A stretch of DNA of 64,000 nucleotides, taken from assembly GCA_022570795.1 (NCBI GenBank), contig JAKUDP010000025.1, positions 1,193,001-1,257,000 on the forward strand, given 5' to 3'. The notes beneath the pieces are model-generated. The model saw only the letters and a list, made by a program, of their open reading frames with translations. It ran no database searches and was not told the DNA's origin. Source of the stretch: Sphaerulina vaccinii. Lineage: Eukaryota > Ascomycota > Dothideomycetes > Mycosphaerellales > Mycosphaerellaceae. Numbering within the stretch: position 1 is the first letter of the stretch; every line of letters starts with the position of its first letter. Shown here piece after piece: positions 50,197 through 61,997 of this stretch. The position numbers and the translations under genes are program-made.

Positions 50197-53100
50197 ATGG
50201 CGGAGGTTTTAGCCTTGAATATTCCAGGCCCGCAGTTCCCATATCAAGACACAGGCAGTCGAGACCACCATGACGGGAACGACTCCGCCGAGGACGACCA
50301 GAACGAAGAAGAGTCGGCCGAGGACGAGGACGAGGACGATGTTGATGACGACTGGGACGTGAGAGATGAGCTCGATGCCAATCTGTCCCGCATAGAACGT
50401 ACCGGCAAGTTCTACTCATGGCACAAACCAAGCGTCACTGCCAATCCTGGCCTGGAATTAGATGGACGTCGTTTTGGTATACCTCTGCAGCAACATGACG
50501 CCTAAGCTATCATCTCCAAATGCCATCGAGCTCCTTATGGGAAAGGATCCGAAACAATTGTCGACGAAACCTATCGCAAGACGTGGGAGATTGATGGCAA
50601 CCGCATTGGTCTTCGACATCCAGATTGGCCAGCGGAGTTCGAGAAGATGCTGTCTACAGTCTGCACTCAGATGGGCATCGCGGGAGGTACTACTGCCGTT
50701 GAAGCTCAGCTATATAAGCTGCTCGTCTATGAAGAAGGAGCCATGTTCAAGCAACATAAGGAGTCGGTGCCCACGAATTCACTATTGACGTTCGATGCCG
50801 ATACTGATATTTATTAGTTCCGAAAAAGCGCCTCGAATGTTCGGGACGATGGTAGTTTGTCTGCCGTCCCTCCATACTGGTGGAGAGCTATCAGTTGCTT
50901 TTGGCGGAGAGCAGCATACTCTGGCCACAGCATCGTGAGTCTTCCTATTCTACTCAGTCACTGCCGATGATGTCTGTTCAAAGCTGGACTGAGCCGGTCG
51001 ATCTGTTCATGGGCACACTAACACTTCGATTCTTCTGGTCAGACATTCCGAATGGTCGACAACATGTGCAGCATGGTAGGCAGTCCGGAATCATGCAGTA
51101 CAGTATATGATGCTAAGTCTTAATACAGGTACGCAGATGTCTTGCACAGTGTCAAGCCGGTGACATCCGGATATCGGATCGTCCTCACATACAACTTGGT
51201 GGCCAAAGGCTTTCAGGCTCCTCCTTCACTGCAGAGTCTTCAGATCCATGTCGATGAGATTAGGCGCACACTTAGGAGGTGGATGGGACATGACTCTCCC
51301 GAGTTCCTGGTGTATTCCTTGGACCACGAGTACACAATAGCCAGCATAAGGGCGAGTGAGCTCAAAGGCACTGATGTGCATCGTGTGCAATGTCTGATGC
51401 ATCTACAGCAAGAGCTCGGCATCAGGCTTTGTCTCGGAAGCTTAGAAAAGGAGATCTCTGGAGCCTGTGGAGATACCAGCTATGGGTACAGGAGAGGTGG
51501 TTATAGAGGACGTTTTGGCTGGGACTACGACGACGATGATGATGACGACGACGGAGAACACCATTCGATTGATGATGAGTTCGAGAACTCTCTCGACCTG
51601 AAGCTGGTCTTCGACCTCGAAGGCAACATCGTGGCCCGCAACGTAAAGGTTGATGAAGATGAGAATCTTGTTCAGACACACCTTTCTATGGATCGCGAGC
51701 CGGACCACGAGAGTTATCAAGGACACACTGGTAACGAAGGCGCCTCAGCCACGCATTGGTATCGCGTAAGTCGGTCGGGCACTGAACTATTATTATGCAT
51801 TACGAGCTAACATGATTTGTAGGACATGGTTTGTCACCCGCCAACGCGCGATATGTCGCGAATGCTAACGTTCTCAGGCTGTAGTCATCATGCCCGAGGA
51901 CAGATGGGTCGACTTCGTACTACGCACTTCTCTGGCTCATGGACATAAGAGCGACTTCTACTACACACTGCTGGAATCAGAGATCAAGCGGTCTCAACAA
52001 AGCCCTGCCGATGGGCGCATCCGCATGAACTGCGCTAAGATCTGCCAAACTCTTCTCAAGCAGCGACACAGTGCCTATCGTCCCGGCGACAATGTGAGCG
52101 AGTTTTATAAAATCTTGACTGGCTGCATAGCTGCTAAGCGAGAAGACCTCGCCATGGATGCAATCCGTGCATACCCGAGTCGAAGCAAGATACAGCTTAT
52201 GGAACTCCTCGAGTTTCTTAAACCCGTGAAATGGTCGAGTTTGGCTGCCTCAGCTGTCGAAGCATACACTTGTACAGGTCCTGAGGACTTTGCTGCAGTG
52301 GCAGAGTGCTGTAGAAACATTGGGCGTGCGGATTCTCTGGTTGGCCTTGTTGTCAAACAAGCCTGTGACGACAAAGCCGGCTTTCTCGCTGTCTTTGACT
52401 GCTGCATGGACCTGAAAAGAGTTGATCTGGCTTCTCAAGCCATTCAGAAGCTCCAAGCAAAAGCAGTTGTACCAGGCAGAATGTCGCCCTTAGACTTTCA
52501 GACGACTGTTACGGGTCTCGCAATAGCTTACTCAGTAGCGTTTCCGTTCGCTGAGTGGCTCAAGTGCCTCGACATTGCTTTCCAGCCGCAGAACAGCTTC
52601 TTGGCTTGCCATCGTGCACTGAAGGACCTCAGCGATCAATGGAAGCACCACGACAAGGCAGATGCGGCCAGCTTTGGGGTCTGGAAGCGCATGCGCCTCG
52701 ACGCGGCCCTCGACAAATGCACGTCTCTGTCGGACGACGACGCCGTTGTCGTGAAGCAGATTATCTCGAAAGAGGGACTCTCTTGGGTCAATGACTCGTA
52801 CGTCACTCTGCCCAACTCTCTGCTTGCCAGAACTGACATATTGCAGATTGATACCAATTGCAACACGAAAGAACCAACAAGGTCATGTCGGCTTTGCCTT
52901 GTCCCTGGGTCGTTTCTTTGAACAGGAGCCAGATGACTGCACCATTGCTGCTCGGGTGTTTTCCAAGTTAGCTCCATCGACGATTGCGAAGATCAGTCTC
53001 TCCAAGCCATTCAAGGGAACGTCCCCTCCCCAGGCAGACTACCGCACTCAAGGCTATCGCACTATCGCACTCAAGCTTATGGCAGCCAAGTATATTCAGC

Positions 53101-54088
53101 ACATCGCGCTTCAGCATATCACTCTTCAACATTACCCCCTCAAGGGTATGGCTATGGCAGTCAAGCATATCACTCCCAAGGCTGGCCGGGCTATGCTGGA
53201 ATCGCTGAAGCCGACTACACTGTGAAGAATCTGGTTCTGTTTTCGATCTGTCTAGGGGCCTATGCTTCATCAGCAGAGGAACACGCCTTCCTGGTTAGGA
53301 TCATGAACGAGTGCAACCCATGTGGACAGCAGTCTGCGCCTCAGATTATTGCTCTACTCAAAGCTGTCCCAAACGCAATGTCACTCCTCCACACAGCATG
53401 GTTTGGCGACATTCTCCAGGCATACATCCTATGCACAGTAGGGTATGAGCCGGAGCAGCCTAGAACTTGGACGCCACTGCGCAAGCTTGGATGCGGGGGC
53501 ATGGATTGTGGACATTGCACCAGGCTGGATCTTTTCCTATCTGATCCAAACCAGACAAGTATACGCTTCTCCGAGAACTTGCACATCAGGACGCATCTCG
53601 AGTCGAGGTTGCCTCTCCCTCATATGCCGGGTGGCCGCAGTCTCACACGATCAACTTTAAGGCAAGGTTCACCTCATACTTTAATCATCGAGAAGACACA
53701 TGGCGACTTCGAGCAGAGACGGTATAACTGGGCACAGAAAGCAGAAATTGCGAAGAGACAGTTGCGCTCCGTGGCTTCGGAACAGCACTTACAGGAAGTG
53801 TTAAGGTCGAGGTATGATAGCCTCCTTCATCTGCACATCGTCACTGCACGACGCCCAGAGAATGGAGATCGTGCTGCGGGCTGGCAAGCGCTTGTACGCT
53901 GGGAGTTCGAAACTTACTCGGATCCTACAAGGAGCGATATGTCGACTTCAGCCCCATCAGCAAGTCGTGTAAGAGACTCAGGACAGCCGGCGAGCTATGG
54001 AACGAAGAGGGCAGCACCAGAGGGTGCTGCAGAGAGCAGCCGACCCTCTAAGCGGACGATAGAAGTGATCGATCTCTGCGATGACTGA
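50197..54088 (+). pseudogene. Large fungal 2OG-Fe(II) dioxygenase-domain protein, disrupted
   Basis: Exons 50197-50762, 50818-50934, 51043-51075, 51129-51765, a 6-nt micro-exon 51823-51828, then 51878 onward to about 54088. The N-terminus is acidic, then comes a P4H-like double-stranded beta-helix. It shows QLYKLLVYEEGAMFKQHKDSEK (Fe ligands His and Asp), MFGTMVVCLPSLHTGGEL, and WYADVLHSVKPVTSGYRIVLTYN (second His and 2OG-binding Arg). A long helical middle follows, then a C-terminal part with LGCGGMDCGHCTRLDLFLSDP and an RKRTIEVIDLCDD-like basic end. Lesions: TAA at 50503-50505 in otherwise continuous coding sequence, and a frame change around 52.86-53.08 kb with a stop at 52919. The family is widespread in Pezizomycotina and of unknown substrate. 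Confidence 0.6.
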
Positions 54089-54295
54089 TGTTGAAAAGCC
54101 AAGGCACTTCTTCTAACGCACTGTCGTCGCGAACAAGGATCATGGCCCTCGTGACGAGCGGCAATTTCGTGTTTGCACTGCGTCATCTCATCAAACTCTG
54201 TCGATCCAGGACGCGCCTGAACGCGACTTAGAAACAACATGGACCTTTTCTTACTTGCAATGTCTTGACAGAACTGAAAAGCAGTCGCCACAACA

Positions 54296-55846
54296 ATGCA
54301 CATGCAAAACCATCCCAATCAGCCTGCATGGCCGCAACCCACAATGCCATATGCAACACAGCTGCCGCCACCTCATCAGCACCTGCAGCCGACGCCCGGC
54401 GGTGATCCATTCGCACGTCTGGCTTGGCTAGAGAAACAGCATCAGGCCTTGTTCAACGATAATGCACTACAATTCAACAACATTCTGCGACTTCACGAGG
54501 CCAACACACGTCTCACGCGAGAGAATGAACAACTTCGGAAACAGAATGCCAGTCTACTTTCAGAGCTCAATGCCGCCGCTAGTGCCGCTGCTCGACCGTC
54601 CATGGAAACAGTTCAGCTTCGAGATGCGCATGGGTTACTGCTCGCGGAGAATAAGCGCCTGATGGAAGAGAAGGAAAAGATCGCCAACGAGAATCGAGAG
54701 ATTCGTGCAAAACAGCTTGCTGGCAACTCGGAGAGACAGAAGGCACTCATACAAGAGCAGAAAGACAAGATCGCTAAGATCGCTACTATGGCACAGACCA
54801 TCAGTGCTCAAATGGTTCGTGAAGCGTCATTGAACAGTCAGATTACTTCACTGAAGAATAAAGCCAAGGATGATTCGGGGATTTACGTCGAATGTGAAAA
54901 CTGTCGGGATAGTTATGGGATCAGGGATACACTTTGTGCCGCTTGCTTCATGCCAGCATATGAGTGGGATGCCAGAACCAGGAAGGGCTCGACAAAGGTG
55001 AAACATCATGGCTTCGATGCTTACGGAGACATTGGGATCCTCACAGATGTCAGTGACTCTGAGGACGAAGGACGATCGTACGATCAAAGCTACTACCACG
55101 AAGATAGGGATCCCTATCACGATACCCGGTTGAAGGAGGATCTGTTTGAATGGCTACAAGTCTGGTGCTTGCAGAACTCGAGCAGGATCGAACGCCAGCG
55201 AGTACTGGAGAGGAAGAATAATTCACCCACGATACGCAAACTGGTAGAAGATCTACGAGACATTGAACGTGAGATCAGGAAGAGCTACAAGGCACTAGCA
55301 GAGCACAAGAAGAAGAAGAGGCAGATGAAGAGGAGACTGATTGTTCTTGCCGACGAGACACCAGTCGTGACCAACGATGAGACTATCTTGAAGAAGAAGC
55401 TCTACACCTTCTGCCGCATCATGGCAATGCCACTGCGGAATTTCGAATGCTCTCGTTTTCCGAAGTTCGACGACAAAATGCTGAGAGAGCGAGATGCTGT
55501 GAAGTGGGTACTCCTTGATCAAATCTCGGTCGCTGCGCTGACTTGCTTTCCAAGGATATTCCATCAAGTGATGACGGCTATGCGAGTCCTTCACCTAGAC
55601 CTGTGCGAGAAACCGAAAGAAGAGGACCCGAAGTTCAAGCCTCGTCAACCAAGTTCTAACCAATTCAAGATACTCCAAGGCCCAGGCAAAGACAACCATG
55701 GCTGTCGCATGTACGGCTCTTCCAAAGAAGAACCAGATCGACTTTCAGAGAGCTACGTCAGTAGCATGGCTGATGCCCGTGTTGCTGCTATGGCACTGCA
55801 GAACCTGATCTACTGCTGGAACGAAGGATTACTGCTGGATCTTTGA
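54296..55846 (+). CDS. Coiled-coil protein with a CxxC...CxxC knuckle, function unknown
   Basis: Single exon, 516 aa. A Pro/Gln/His-rich start is followed by a long coiled coil (LHEANTRLTRENEQLRKQN, LLAENKRLMEEKEKIANEN, KALIQEQKDKIAKI). A short zinc-knuckle-like CENCRDSYGIRDTLCAAC sits near residues 201-218, then an acidic, Tyr-rich linker (YDQSYYHEDRDPYHD). A second helical, basic part follows (IEREIRKSYKALAEHKKKKRQMKRR), and a conserved-looking C-terminus. No membrane span. Family not recognised. It may belong with the preceding dioxygenase gene, 200 bp away and on the same strand, but no functional link is evident. Confidence 0.65.
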   Translation: MHMQNHPNQPAWPQPTMPYATQLPPPHQHLQPTPGGDPFARLAWLEKQHQALFNDNALQFNNILRLHEANTRLTRENEQLRKQNASLLSELNAAASAAARPSMETVQLRDAHGLLLAENKRLMEEKEKIANENREIRAKQLAGNSERQKALIQEQKDKIAKIATMAQTISAQMVREASLNSQITSLKNKAKDDSGIYVECENCRDSYGIRDTLCAACFMPAYEWDARTRKGSTKVKHHGFDAYGDIGILTDVSDSEDEGRSYDQSYYHEDRDPYHDTRLKEDLFEWLQVWCLQNSSRIERQRVLERKNNSPTIRKLVEDLRDIEREIRKSYKALAEHKKKKRQMKRRLIVLADETPVVTNDETILKKKLYTFCRIMAMPLRNFECSRFPKFDDKMLRERDAVKWVLLDQISVAALTCFPRIFHQVMTAMRVLHLDLCEKPKEEDPKFKPRQPSSNQFKILQGPGKDNHGCRMYGSSKEEPDRLSESYVSSMADARVAAMALQNLIYCWNEGLLLDL

Positions 55847-57224
55847 GGCCAGCGCTGGTACTCTTCTCCGCAGCGGAACTCAGCAATGCCGTAGGCAGTG
55901 TAATGCAGGACCTATTCAGGCTTCTAGCAACAGTACGACTCTATGATATGCCAGGCTGGATACTAAGCTTCACAGCCTGCTCATTGCCTCAAGTGAAAGG
56001 AGCATGCTGCGCAATCACCGCACAGACCAGGCCCTTCGACATTCGCTCGCTCCCAAGATCAGCGCAATATCATGCCAACTAGGAGAAACCTACAGAAACC
56101 TGTGGGACAGACCCACAGATGCATCGAGGGCAAGGCCGCGTTACCACGCCGCTGATGGCAGCCACGATATTCACCCACGTGGGAAAGTCCTCAGCGAGCA
56201 CGCTATGGGTAGCGCCTTGGCTTTGCCATATGGTATAGCTTGTTTTGGCAATCATCTGCAGGATCAATTGAGTTTCTCCACGTTACCACGCTTATACAAG
56301 AAGCTAATTGCTCGAGATCTCATCAAGTGCTGCTACGGCGGCTTGGTCTTGCTATGCTTGTGCTTCGCTTGCATGACTTTGGAATTGCTTGGTCCGGCTC
56401 TACGACAGCCGTGCTTGTTGGATGTCAGCGGATCTTGGCCTCGACAAACAGCCGACAACGTGCTTCGGACAGACAGGTATCACTACATCGCGGTGCAGAT
56501 CCGTCAACTAGGTACAACATGGCGACGGAGGTGGTATATCTATCCCGTCCCAGCTGTTCGAAAAAGGATCTCATGCCAAGAAGACCAGTATAGCACATAT
56601 GCACTAGTTGAGCTTCAGCAATTCCAGCGTCACAGCGCTAAGGGGCCTAAGCGTCGCTCCAGCATCACGGACAAGTCGTCTTACTAAGCCTGTAAGGCTG
56701 CAAGTGAGGTGGTGCTAGGAACTGCACCGTCTAGTCAGACAATCTCCTCGATCCATTGCAGGTGATGATCACGATCATCAGCCTAGCGACCACAATGTCA
56801 CAGCACTATGAGGCTTGGGCTTTGATCTAGCATCATGGAGAAGCTGCCTTACTCAGCCGGTAATGCTGTCTTGGAGGTGTTTCCAGAGTTCGAATCGGCG
56901 GGTTGGACAATCTCCTCGATGCGTTGCAGAAGATCATCACGATCATCGCAGACCATGTAACCTGCGTGGTCGAGCATGCAACGTGCGGGCTGCAATCGTC
57001 CACGTGTTGGCGCATGGAGTCCTGTTCAGCACATAGCTGTCAGCTTGGGTGTTGGTGACATAGCGCCTGACTCGACACCATGAGTGAGCATAAAAGGGCG
57101 ACGAGGAAGCATCACTTCTCTCAACAAACAGCTCCCACATCCGATCAAGACTTCTTCAGAACACCACTTCCATACTCACATCTTCTCCGGACTTCTTCAA
57201 GCCCCCACTTCGAACCAATCCACA
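55847..57224. other. Intergenic with a decayed local duplication
   Basis: Plus-strand ORFs here (for example 56004-56687) have no recognisable content. Two related segments (about 56690-56790 and 56815-56960) are described separately. The last ~100 bp is a C/T-rich leader before the small secreted peptide gene. Confidence 0.35.
56690..56960 (-). repeat. Pair of diverged tandem segments with a short minus-strand ORF
   Basis: Both segments contain ACAATCTCCTCGAT-CRTTGCAG followed by GATSATCACGATCATC about 10 bases on. On the minus strand the right copy is open as MLDHAGYMVCDDRDDLLQRIEEIVQP (ATG near 56980, stop near 56855). The left copy has a stop right after the matching RIEEIV-like part. 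This looks like the 3' end of an old gene, duplicated and decaying. Product not recognised. Confidence 0.45.
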
Positions 57225-57467
57225 ATGTTGTGAGTACTTCCTGCTAGGACCACTGAAAGACCTCAGCTTACGGTTACCAGCACTATCATCACACTCACGA
57301 CCGCCATGGTGGCTATGCTAGCCGATGTGGCCGCAGCTCGAAGTTGCCATGTCGAGTCCTTCACGACGATCTTGCCACGGACACGAGTTCGGTCAAGGAG
57401 CTCCGAGCAGCATACCATCTCAGATCATAGACAGATAACATGTACCTCGATCATCGTTTTCTCTTGA
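57225..57467 (+). CDS. Very small secreted peptide (63 aa), tentative
   Basis: Exon 1 is only ATGTT (57225-57229), then a 51-nt intron (GTGAGT...TTACCAG), then exon 2 57281-57467. The product starts MFTIITLTTAMVAMLADVAAA, a good signal peptide, then about 42 residues rich in Ser, Thr and Arg with two cysteines. A C/T-rich leader and CACA before the ATG fit a real fungal start. No family known, and the mature part is too short to judge, so this could be chance. Confidence 0.38.
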
Positions 57468-57832
57468 ACCTTCGCAGCATGTGTCGTCCACCTCTCTTGT
57501 TCGTCCACTGTTACCGGCCTTACGTGCTCTAGAAATCTCGTGCGTTTCTACGTTCATCGTCTCCTTCTCTTTTGCTCTTGCTCTTGCTCATACATCTTTG
57601 CACGCCTGCTATACTTACGCAGTACCACGGGCCACTAGCTTCTCTGTACATATACAATTCTTTCATCGTGTGGTAGTTCAGCCATACTCACTTGATAGAG
57701 GAGGCTTGAGAGTGAAGTGAAGATGGCCAACATGCCACATGCAAGGATCACTCGCTTCGGGCCGCAAGCTCGCATTCCTCTCACTTGCCCGGCACATTTG
57801 CAACACTCTTCCATCAACATCATCAACACACA
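57468..57832. other. Intergenic, promoter of the SGNH hydrolase
   Basis: No supported ORF. Runs up to the leader CATCAACATCATCAACACAC directly before the hydrolase ATG. Confidence 0.35.
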
Positions 57833-58606
57833 ATGTCTGATCAGCGCCTCTCAATTGTGGCTCTAGGCAGCTCCTTTGCTGCTGGACCTGGAATTCAACC
57901 TATCATCAGCAATGCTGCGATGCGTTCTGGCCGCAACTATGCCCACCTATTGGCCGAACGACTGAACGCGAACCTAACTGATCTGAGTGCTTCTGGCGCA
58001 ACACTACTCAACGTCCTCTGCGAGGTGCAGATGGATCTTGATGGGACACGTCTGCAGCCTCAGATTGACCAACTACCGGATGCTGTGGATATTGTCACCC
58101 TGACAGCTGGCGGTAACGATCTTTACTACAGCGGTGGCATGATATCGGAGTCTGCAGGAATGCCACTGCCAGACATTCCGGCCGTTAACGGAGAGCAACT
58201 CGCGACGAGATTTGTAGACATCATCGATCGTATTCAGCAGGTCGCACCAAATGCTACAATCTACCTGGTGGAATATCTCTCTGTTTTCGGGGACTCTACC
58301 AAGCCGGATATAGATACACCTCTTGCGAAGAGCCGGATCCAGCACTATCGCAGTATTGAAGCTGTACTCAAGGCAGCGTATGGTGCTGCTGCGAGTGCTC
58401 GTGCGGGAGTGAAATTGGTCTCCATGTCAGAGCGGAGTCGTGGGCACGAAGTTGGTACTCCAGAGCCATGGGTGTCCGGATTTTCAATAGACATGCTCAT
58501 GGGAATGGTGTCGAACGGAGTGGTGCCGTACCATCCCAACCTTGCAGGGCATGAGGCGGTCGCGAAGGCGTTGTACGATATGATAGCAACAAAGTCGACG
58601 CTTTGA
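57833..58606 (+). CDS. SGNH/GDSL-type hydrolase, small form
   Basis: Single exon, 257 aa, no signal peptide. Block I is SIVALGSSFAAGPGI (GSS instead of GDS, with the nucleophile Ser retained). Block II is the Gly in LSASGATLLNVL, block III is VTLTAGGNDLYYSGG with the oxyanion Asn, and block V is VVPYHPNLAGHEAVA, where the Pro-x-x-x-Gly-His supplies the catalytic His. The layout fits fungal SGNH esterases of the GDSL superfamily acting on esters or acylated sugars. A long antisense ORF covers its 3' half and is a shadow. No lesion. Confidence 0.85.
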   Translation: MSDQRLSIVALGSSFAAGPGIQPIISNAAMRSGRNYAHLLAERLNANLTDLSASGATLLNVLCEVQMDLDGTRLQPQIDQLPDAVDIVTLTAGGNDLYYSGGMISESAGMPLPDIPAVNGEQLATRFVDIIDRIQQVAPNATIYLVEYLSVFGDSTKPDIDTPLAKSRIQHYRSIEAVLKAAYGAAASARAGVKLVSMSERSRGHEVGTPEPWVSGFSIDMLMGMVSNGVVPYHPNLAGHEAVAKALYDMIATKSTL

Positions 58607-59448
58607 GGATCAGAACGAAGGCCTCCAGGACCATACTTTGGCCAGAGGTCGATCCTTTCTTGCCGTGCTCGTGCAGGCTTCCACGCGATGTCGAAGTCCT
58701 GGCCTTCAGCAGAACCTAGGACCAGCCTATGCAAACAGTACAGCGATGACTTGTTACGATCAATGCGCACTCCGACGCACTGGCAAGCTCCTGTTTGCCC
58801 ATGAGCAAAGGGAAAATCGGTATTTGAGCCGTACATCAAGAAGGTTTGTCGGGACGAACCGCATACACGCCGCTCATAGCCATGCCGTCTCAACCTCCAA
58901 CAACTCATATCAACATCCTGTCTTCCTTGTTCGAACTGCTCGCGCTTCCTCGCCGACGAAATCAAGCTGCACACGCTGAAGCATGCTCGGTATCTGCGTG
59001 CACTCCTCGATTGTCAGGCTGAGAACATCGAGCGTTCCGGCGGATGCCTAGACCAATTACCACCGTGGCACCACCGGACTAGCAATACGAAGGCTAGCTG
59101 TGTAGTGCTTGAAGTTAATGACTCGCGGCGGTATGTTAAGGACGTGACTTCAAAGTTATTTCTATATTCGGGGCAGGCGCTGCTTACGTTTCGCACGCTT
59201 CTCGTACAGGCGCTTCCAGTCGAGTCGATCTCGGCGCCGTACGACCAGGCTCAATCCTTCAAAGTCACGAAATGTATACGAACGCATCTTTTCTTCGTGA
59301 TAGCGCCGGCATATGAGTGCACTAATGGCAGACACGACACACTGCGGCTCATATGCACCACCATAGCGCTCGACGATTGACACGATGAAGCATATATCTG
59401 GCCCTGTTCTACTCCCATCGTTGCTCGACATCTCTCTGCATCTCCATC
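58607..59448. other. Intergenic, nothing recognised
   Basis: Overlapping ORFs on both strands with no domain; the right end is the promoter and leader of the copper radical oxidase. Confidence 0.4.
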
Positions 59449-61897
59449 ATGTTTTCTAGTCATTCCTTATTCTTTCTATCACTCCTTTCCACTGCTTTGA
59501 GGCAATCGTTGACACAATGCCCGACCAAGGAAATCAGCTACACCTCATCAGACTCCATCATTTGGGCCATATGTTCGAGCACTGACTACCAAGCGGCAAG
59601 CGTTCAAATACTCAACGCAGTCGACTCGAACACTGCTTGTGCACAGCTCTGCCAGCAATACAACAACAGCGCGTGCCAGCGAGCTGTCTTCGACAAGACT
59701 AACTCCGTCTGCCATCTGAAGGGCAACAGCACTGTGACCTGGGCCAAGAACACGCAGTTCGACGCAATCCGTTTCATCTCAAAGCCCACTCAAGGTTCGA
59801 CGACCACAGCTTGTCCGAACGGAGAGTACAATGTGACCAGCACGAACAGCGCGACATGGGCTGTCTGTCCGTCGACAGATTATGCTGGGACCACTCTTCA
59901 GGTCGTGCCCCAGGTCACCTCGGAGAGCGCATGTGCGAACGCTTGCGCACAGGTCACCGGATGCTCTAGAGCTGTGTACGATGCCAAGAATCTGGCGTGC
60001 CACATCAAGGACGCGGCACAGACGACCTGGAACTTCAACTCTGCTTACGAGACGATACGGATTGTATCTCAAGCAAAACAACAGGGCGACGTGGTCACCT
60101 CTTGCCCGAGCGGAGATCGTAACATCACTGGTCAGACTGGTCGAGGCTTCGCAGTGTGCAACAGCACAGACTTCGGCGGCGCAGCATCGCGAATCACAAA
60201 TGGTATCACTTCTGCGTTCGATTGCATGCAACAGTGTGATCAGACCACAGGCTGTACAAAGGCTGTCTGGGATCCCAAGAACAATGTCTGCTTTCTCAAA
60301 GACTCCACAGCAACCTGGGCCTACGATGGCAATTATCAGACCATTCGTCTAGTCAACAGCACATCAAGCTTCACTCCTGGTACTCGAGGCAAGTGGGCAG
60401 CGGCAGTCAATCTACCAGTCGTACCGGCCGGAGCTTTCGTCGTCCCCGAACAACCAGTATCTCGACGAATTCTAGGCTACTCTTCCTGGGGACCCTATGA
60501 ATTCAGCGGCCCAACTGGCATCACGCAATTCGCAGACTACAACTGGCAGACTGGCGCCGTATCTCAACGAACTGTAACAAACACTAAGCACGACATGTTC
60601 TGTCCTGGTATGAGCTTTCTGGCCAACGGCACAATGGTCGTGACTGGTGGCGAGAATGCCGAAGCTGTTAGCTTCTATGATTACAAATCTAATAGCTGGA
60701 CACGAGCCGCAGATATGAAAGTTGCTCGGGGATACCAGAGCTCCACTACCCTATCAAATGGTAACGTGTTCACGATCGGAGGTTCCTTCACAGGCGGAAT
60801 TGGAGGTCAAGATGTCGCTCTCAAGATTGGCGAAGTCTACGATGGATGCTGTGAAGGGTACATGGACACTTCTTACTGGAGCGGATGTGAAGCCTCTGCT
60901 TACGACTTATGACGCTGAAGGCAAGTGGAGAACTGACAATCACGCTTGGCTCTTTGGGTGGAAGAATGGATATGTCTTCCAAGCTGGACCAAGCAAGACC
61001 ATGAACTGGTACGGCACAAATGGAGTTGGTTCAGTCGCATCAGCAGGCACCCGCGACGCGGACAACGACGCAATGTGTGGCGTTAATGTCATGTTTGATG
61101 CAGTGGCGGGCAAAATCTTATCCCTGGGAGGCAGCCAGAGCTATACGAACAGTCCGGGATTCAGCAAAGCTCATCTTATGACTATTAGTGAGCCACTTCA
61201 ACCTGCGACTGTTGAGAAGTTGTCGCCGATGAACTACCAGCGTGGGTTCGCCAATGGAGTGGTCCTGCCGAATGGTCAGGTTGTCGTTACAGGTGGACAA
61301 GCTACTTCGTTGGTCTTTACCGATATACAGTCGGTCTTGGCCGCTGAGCTGTGGGATCCTGTCACGAAGAAGTTCACAGTCCTGGCACCAGCTGCTATAC
61401 CAAGAAACTACCACTCCGTCTCTCTACTGCTGGCAGATGGCACAGTCTGGGCAGCAGGAGGAGGTCTCTGCCCAGTCGGCCAGGGCGAGAGTACTGCTTT
61501 CTGCGACCAGACAGTTCAGCACTTCAATGGAGAGGTATTCAGTCCTCCATATCTCTTCACGGTAAACGGGAAGACAGCAACAAGACCAAGTATCTCAGTG
61601 CTGAGGAGTAACACCGACACGACAGGATATAAAGTGCGGGTTGGCGGTACTTTGACAATCGACATGAATGATGCAAGTGGTGCGACTTTCTCGCTTGTGA
61701 GAATTGGTTCTGCTACGCATAGCATCAATTCTGATCAGAGAAGAGTGCCTTTGACGAATGTGGTTAAGAGTCAGGCAAGGTATACGGTTACTCTTCCAGG
61801 GAACTCTGGAGTACTGATTCCTGGTTTCTACTATTTGTTTGCGATGAACACTGCAGGGACGCCTTGTGTGGCTAGGACAGTGCAGGTCACACTGTAG
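59449..61897 (+). pseudogene. PAN-repeat copper radical oxidase (AA5 galactose/glyoxal oxidase type), 4-bp duplication
   Basis: A signal peptide (MFSSHSLFFLSLLSTALRQS) is followed by three PAN/apple-like Cys repeats at about residues 25-110, 120-205 and 215-300 (each with a C-x-x-x-C...C...HLK/FLK pattern). Then a seven-blade Kelch-type oxidase begins. Before the lesion the frame holds MFCPGMSFLANGTMVVTGG with the cross-linked Cys and GYQSSTTLSNGNVFTIGG. GATGGATG at 60841-60848 is a tandem 4-bp duplication; without one copy, EVYD joins AVKGTWTLLTGAD and the frame stays open to 61897, about 814 aa in all. The second part has the copper ligands RNYHS and GSATHSINSDQR. As written the protein stops at 60912. 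The intact enzyme would oxidise alcohols or aldehydes to make H2O2. Confidence 0.75.
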
Positions 61898-61997
61898 GGC
61901 AGAATAGTCGAGTGTCTATCTATGTATCGCCGAAAGTGTAAACTTGTGTTATATTATGATCAAGATTATCGCGGCTGGCCTCGTCTCGTCTCGCCAT

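Noticed and set aside
56880..56960. Possible tRNA because of a GTTCGAATC-like stretch
   Set aside because: No acceptor stem, D-arm or anticodon arm can be folded around it; it is part of the local duplication.
58345..58974. 209-codon minus-strand ORF
   Set aside because: Its larger part is exactly antisense to the SGNH hydrolase; a shadow frame.
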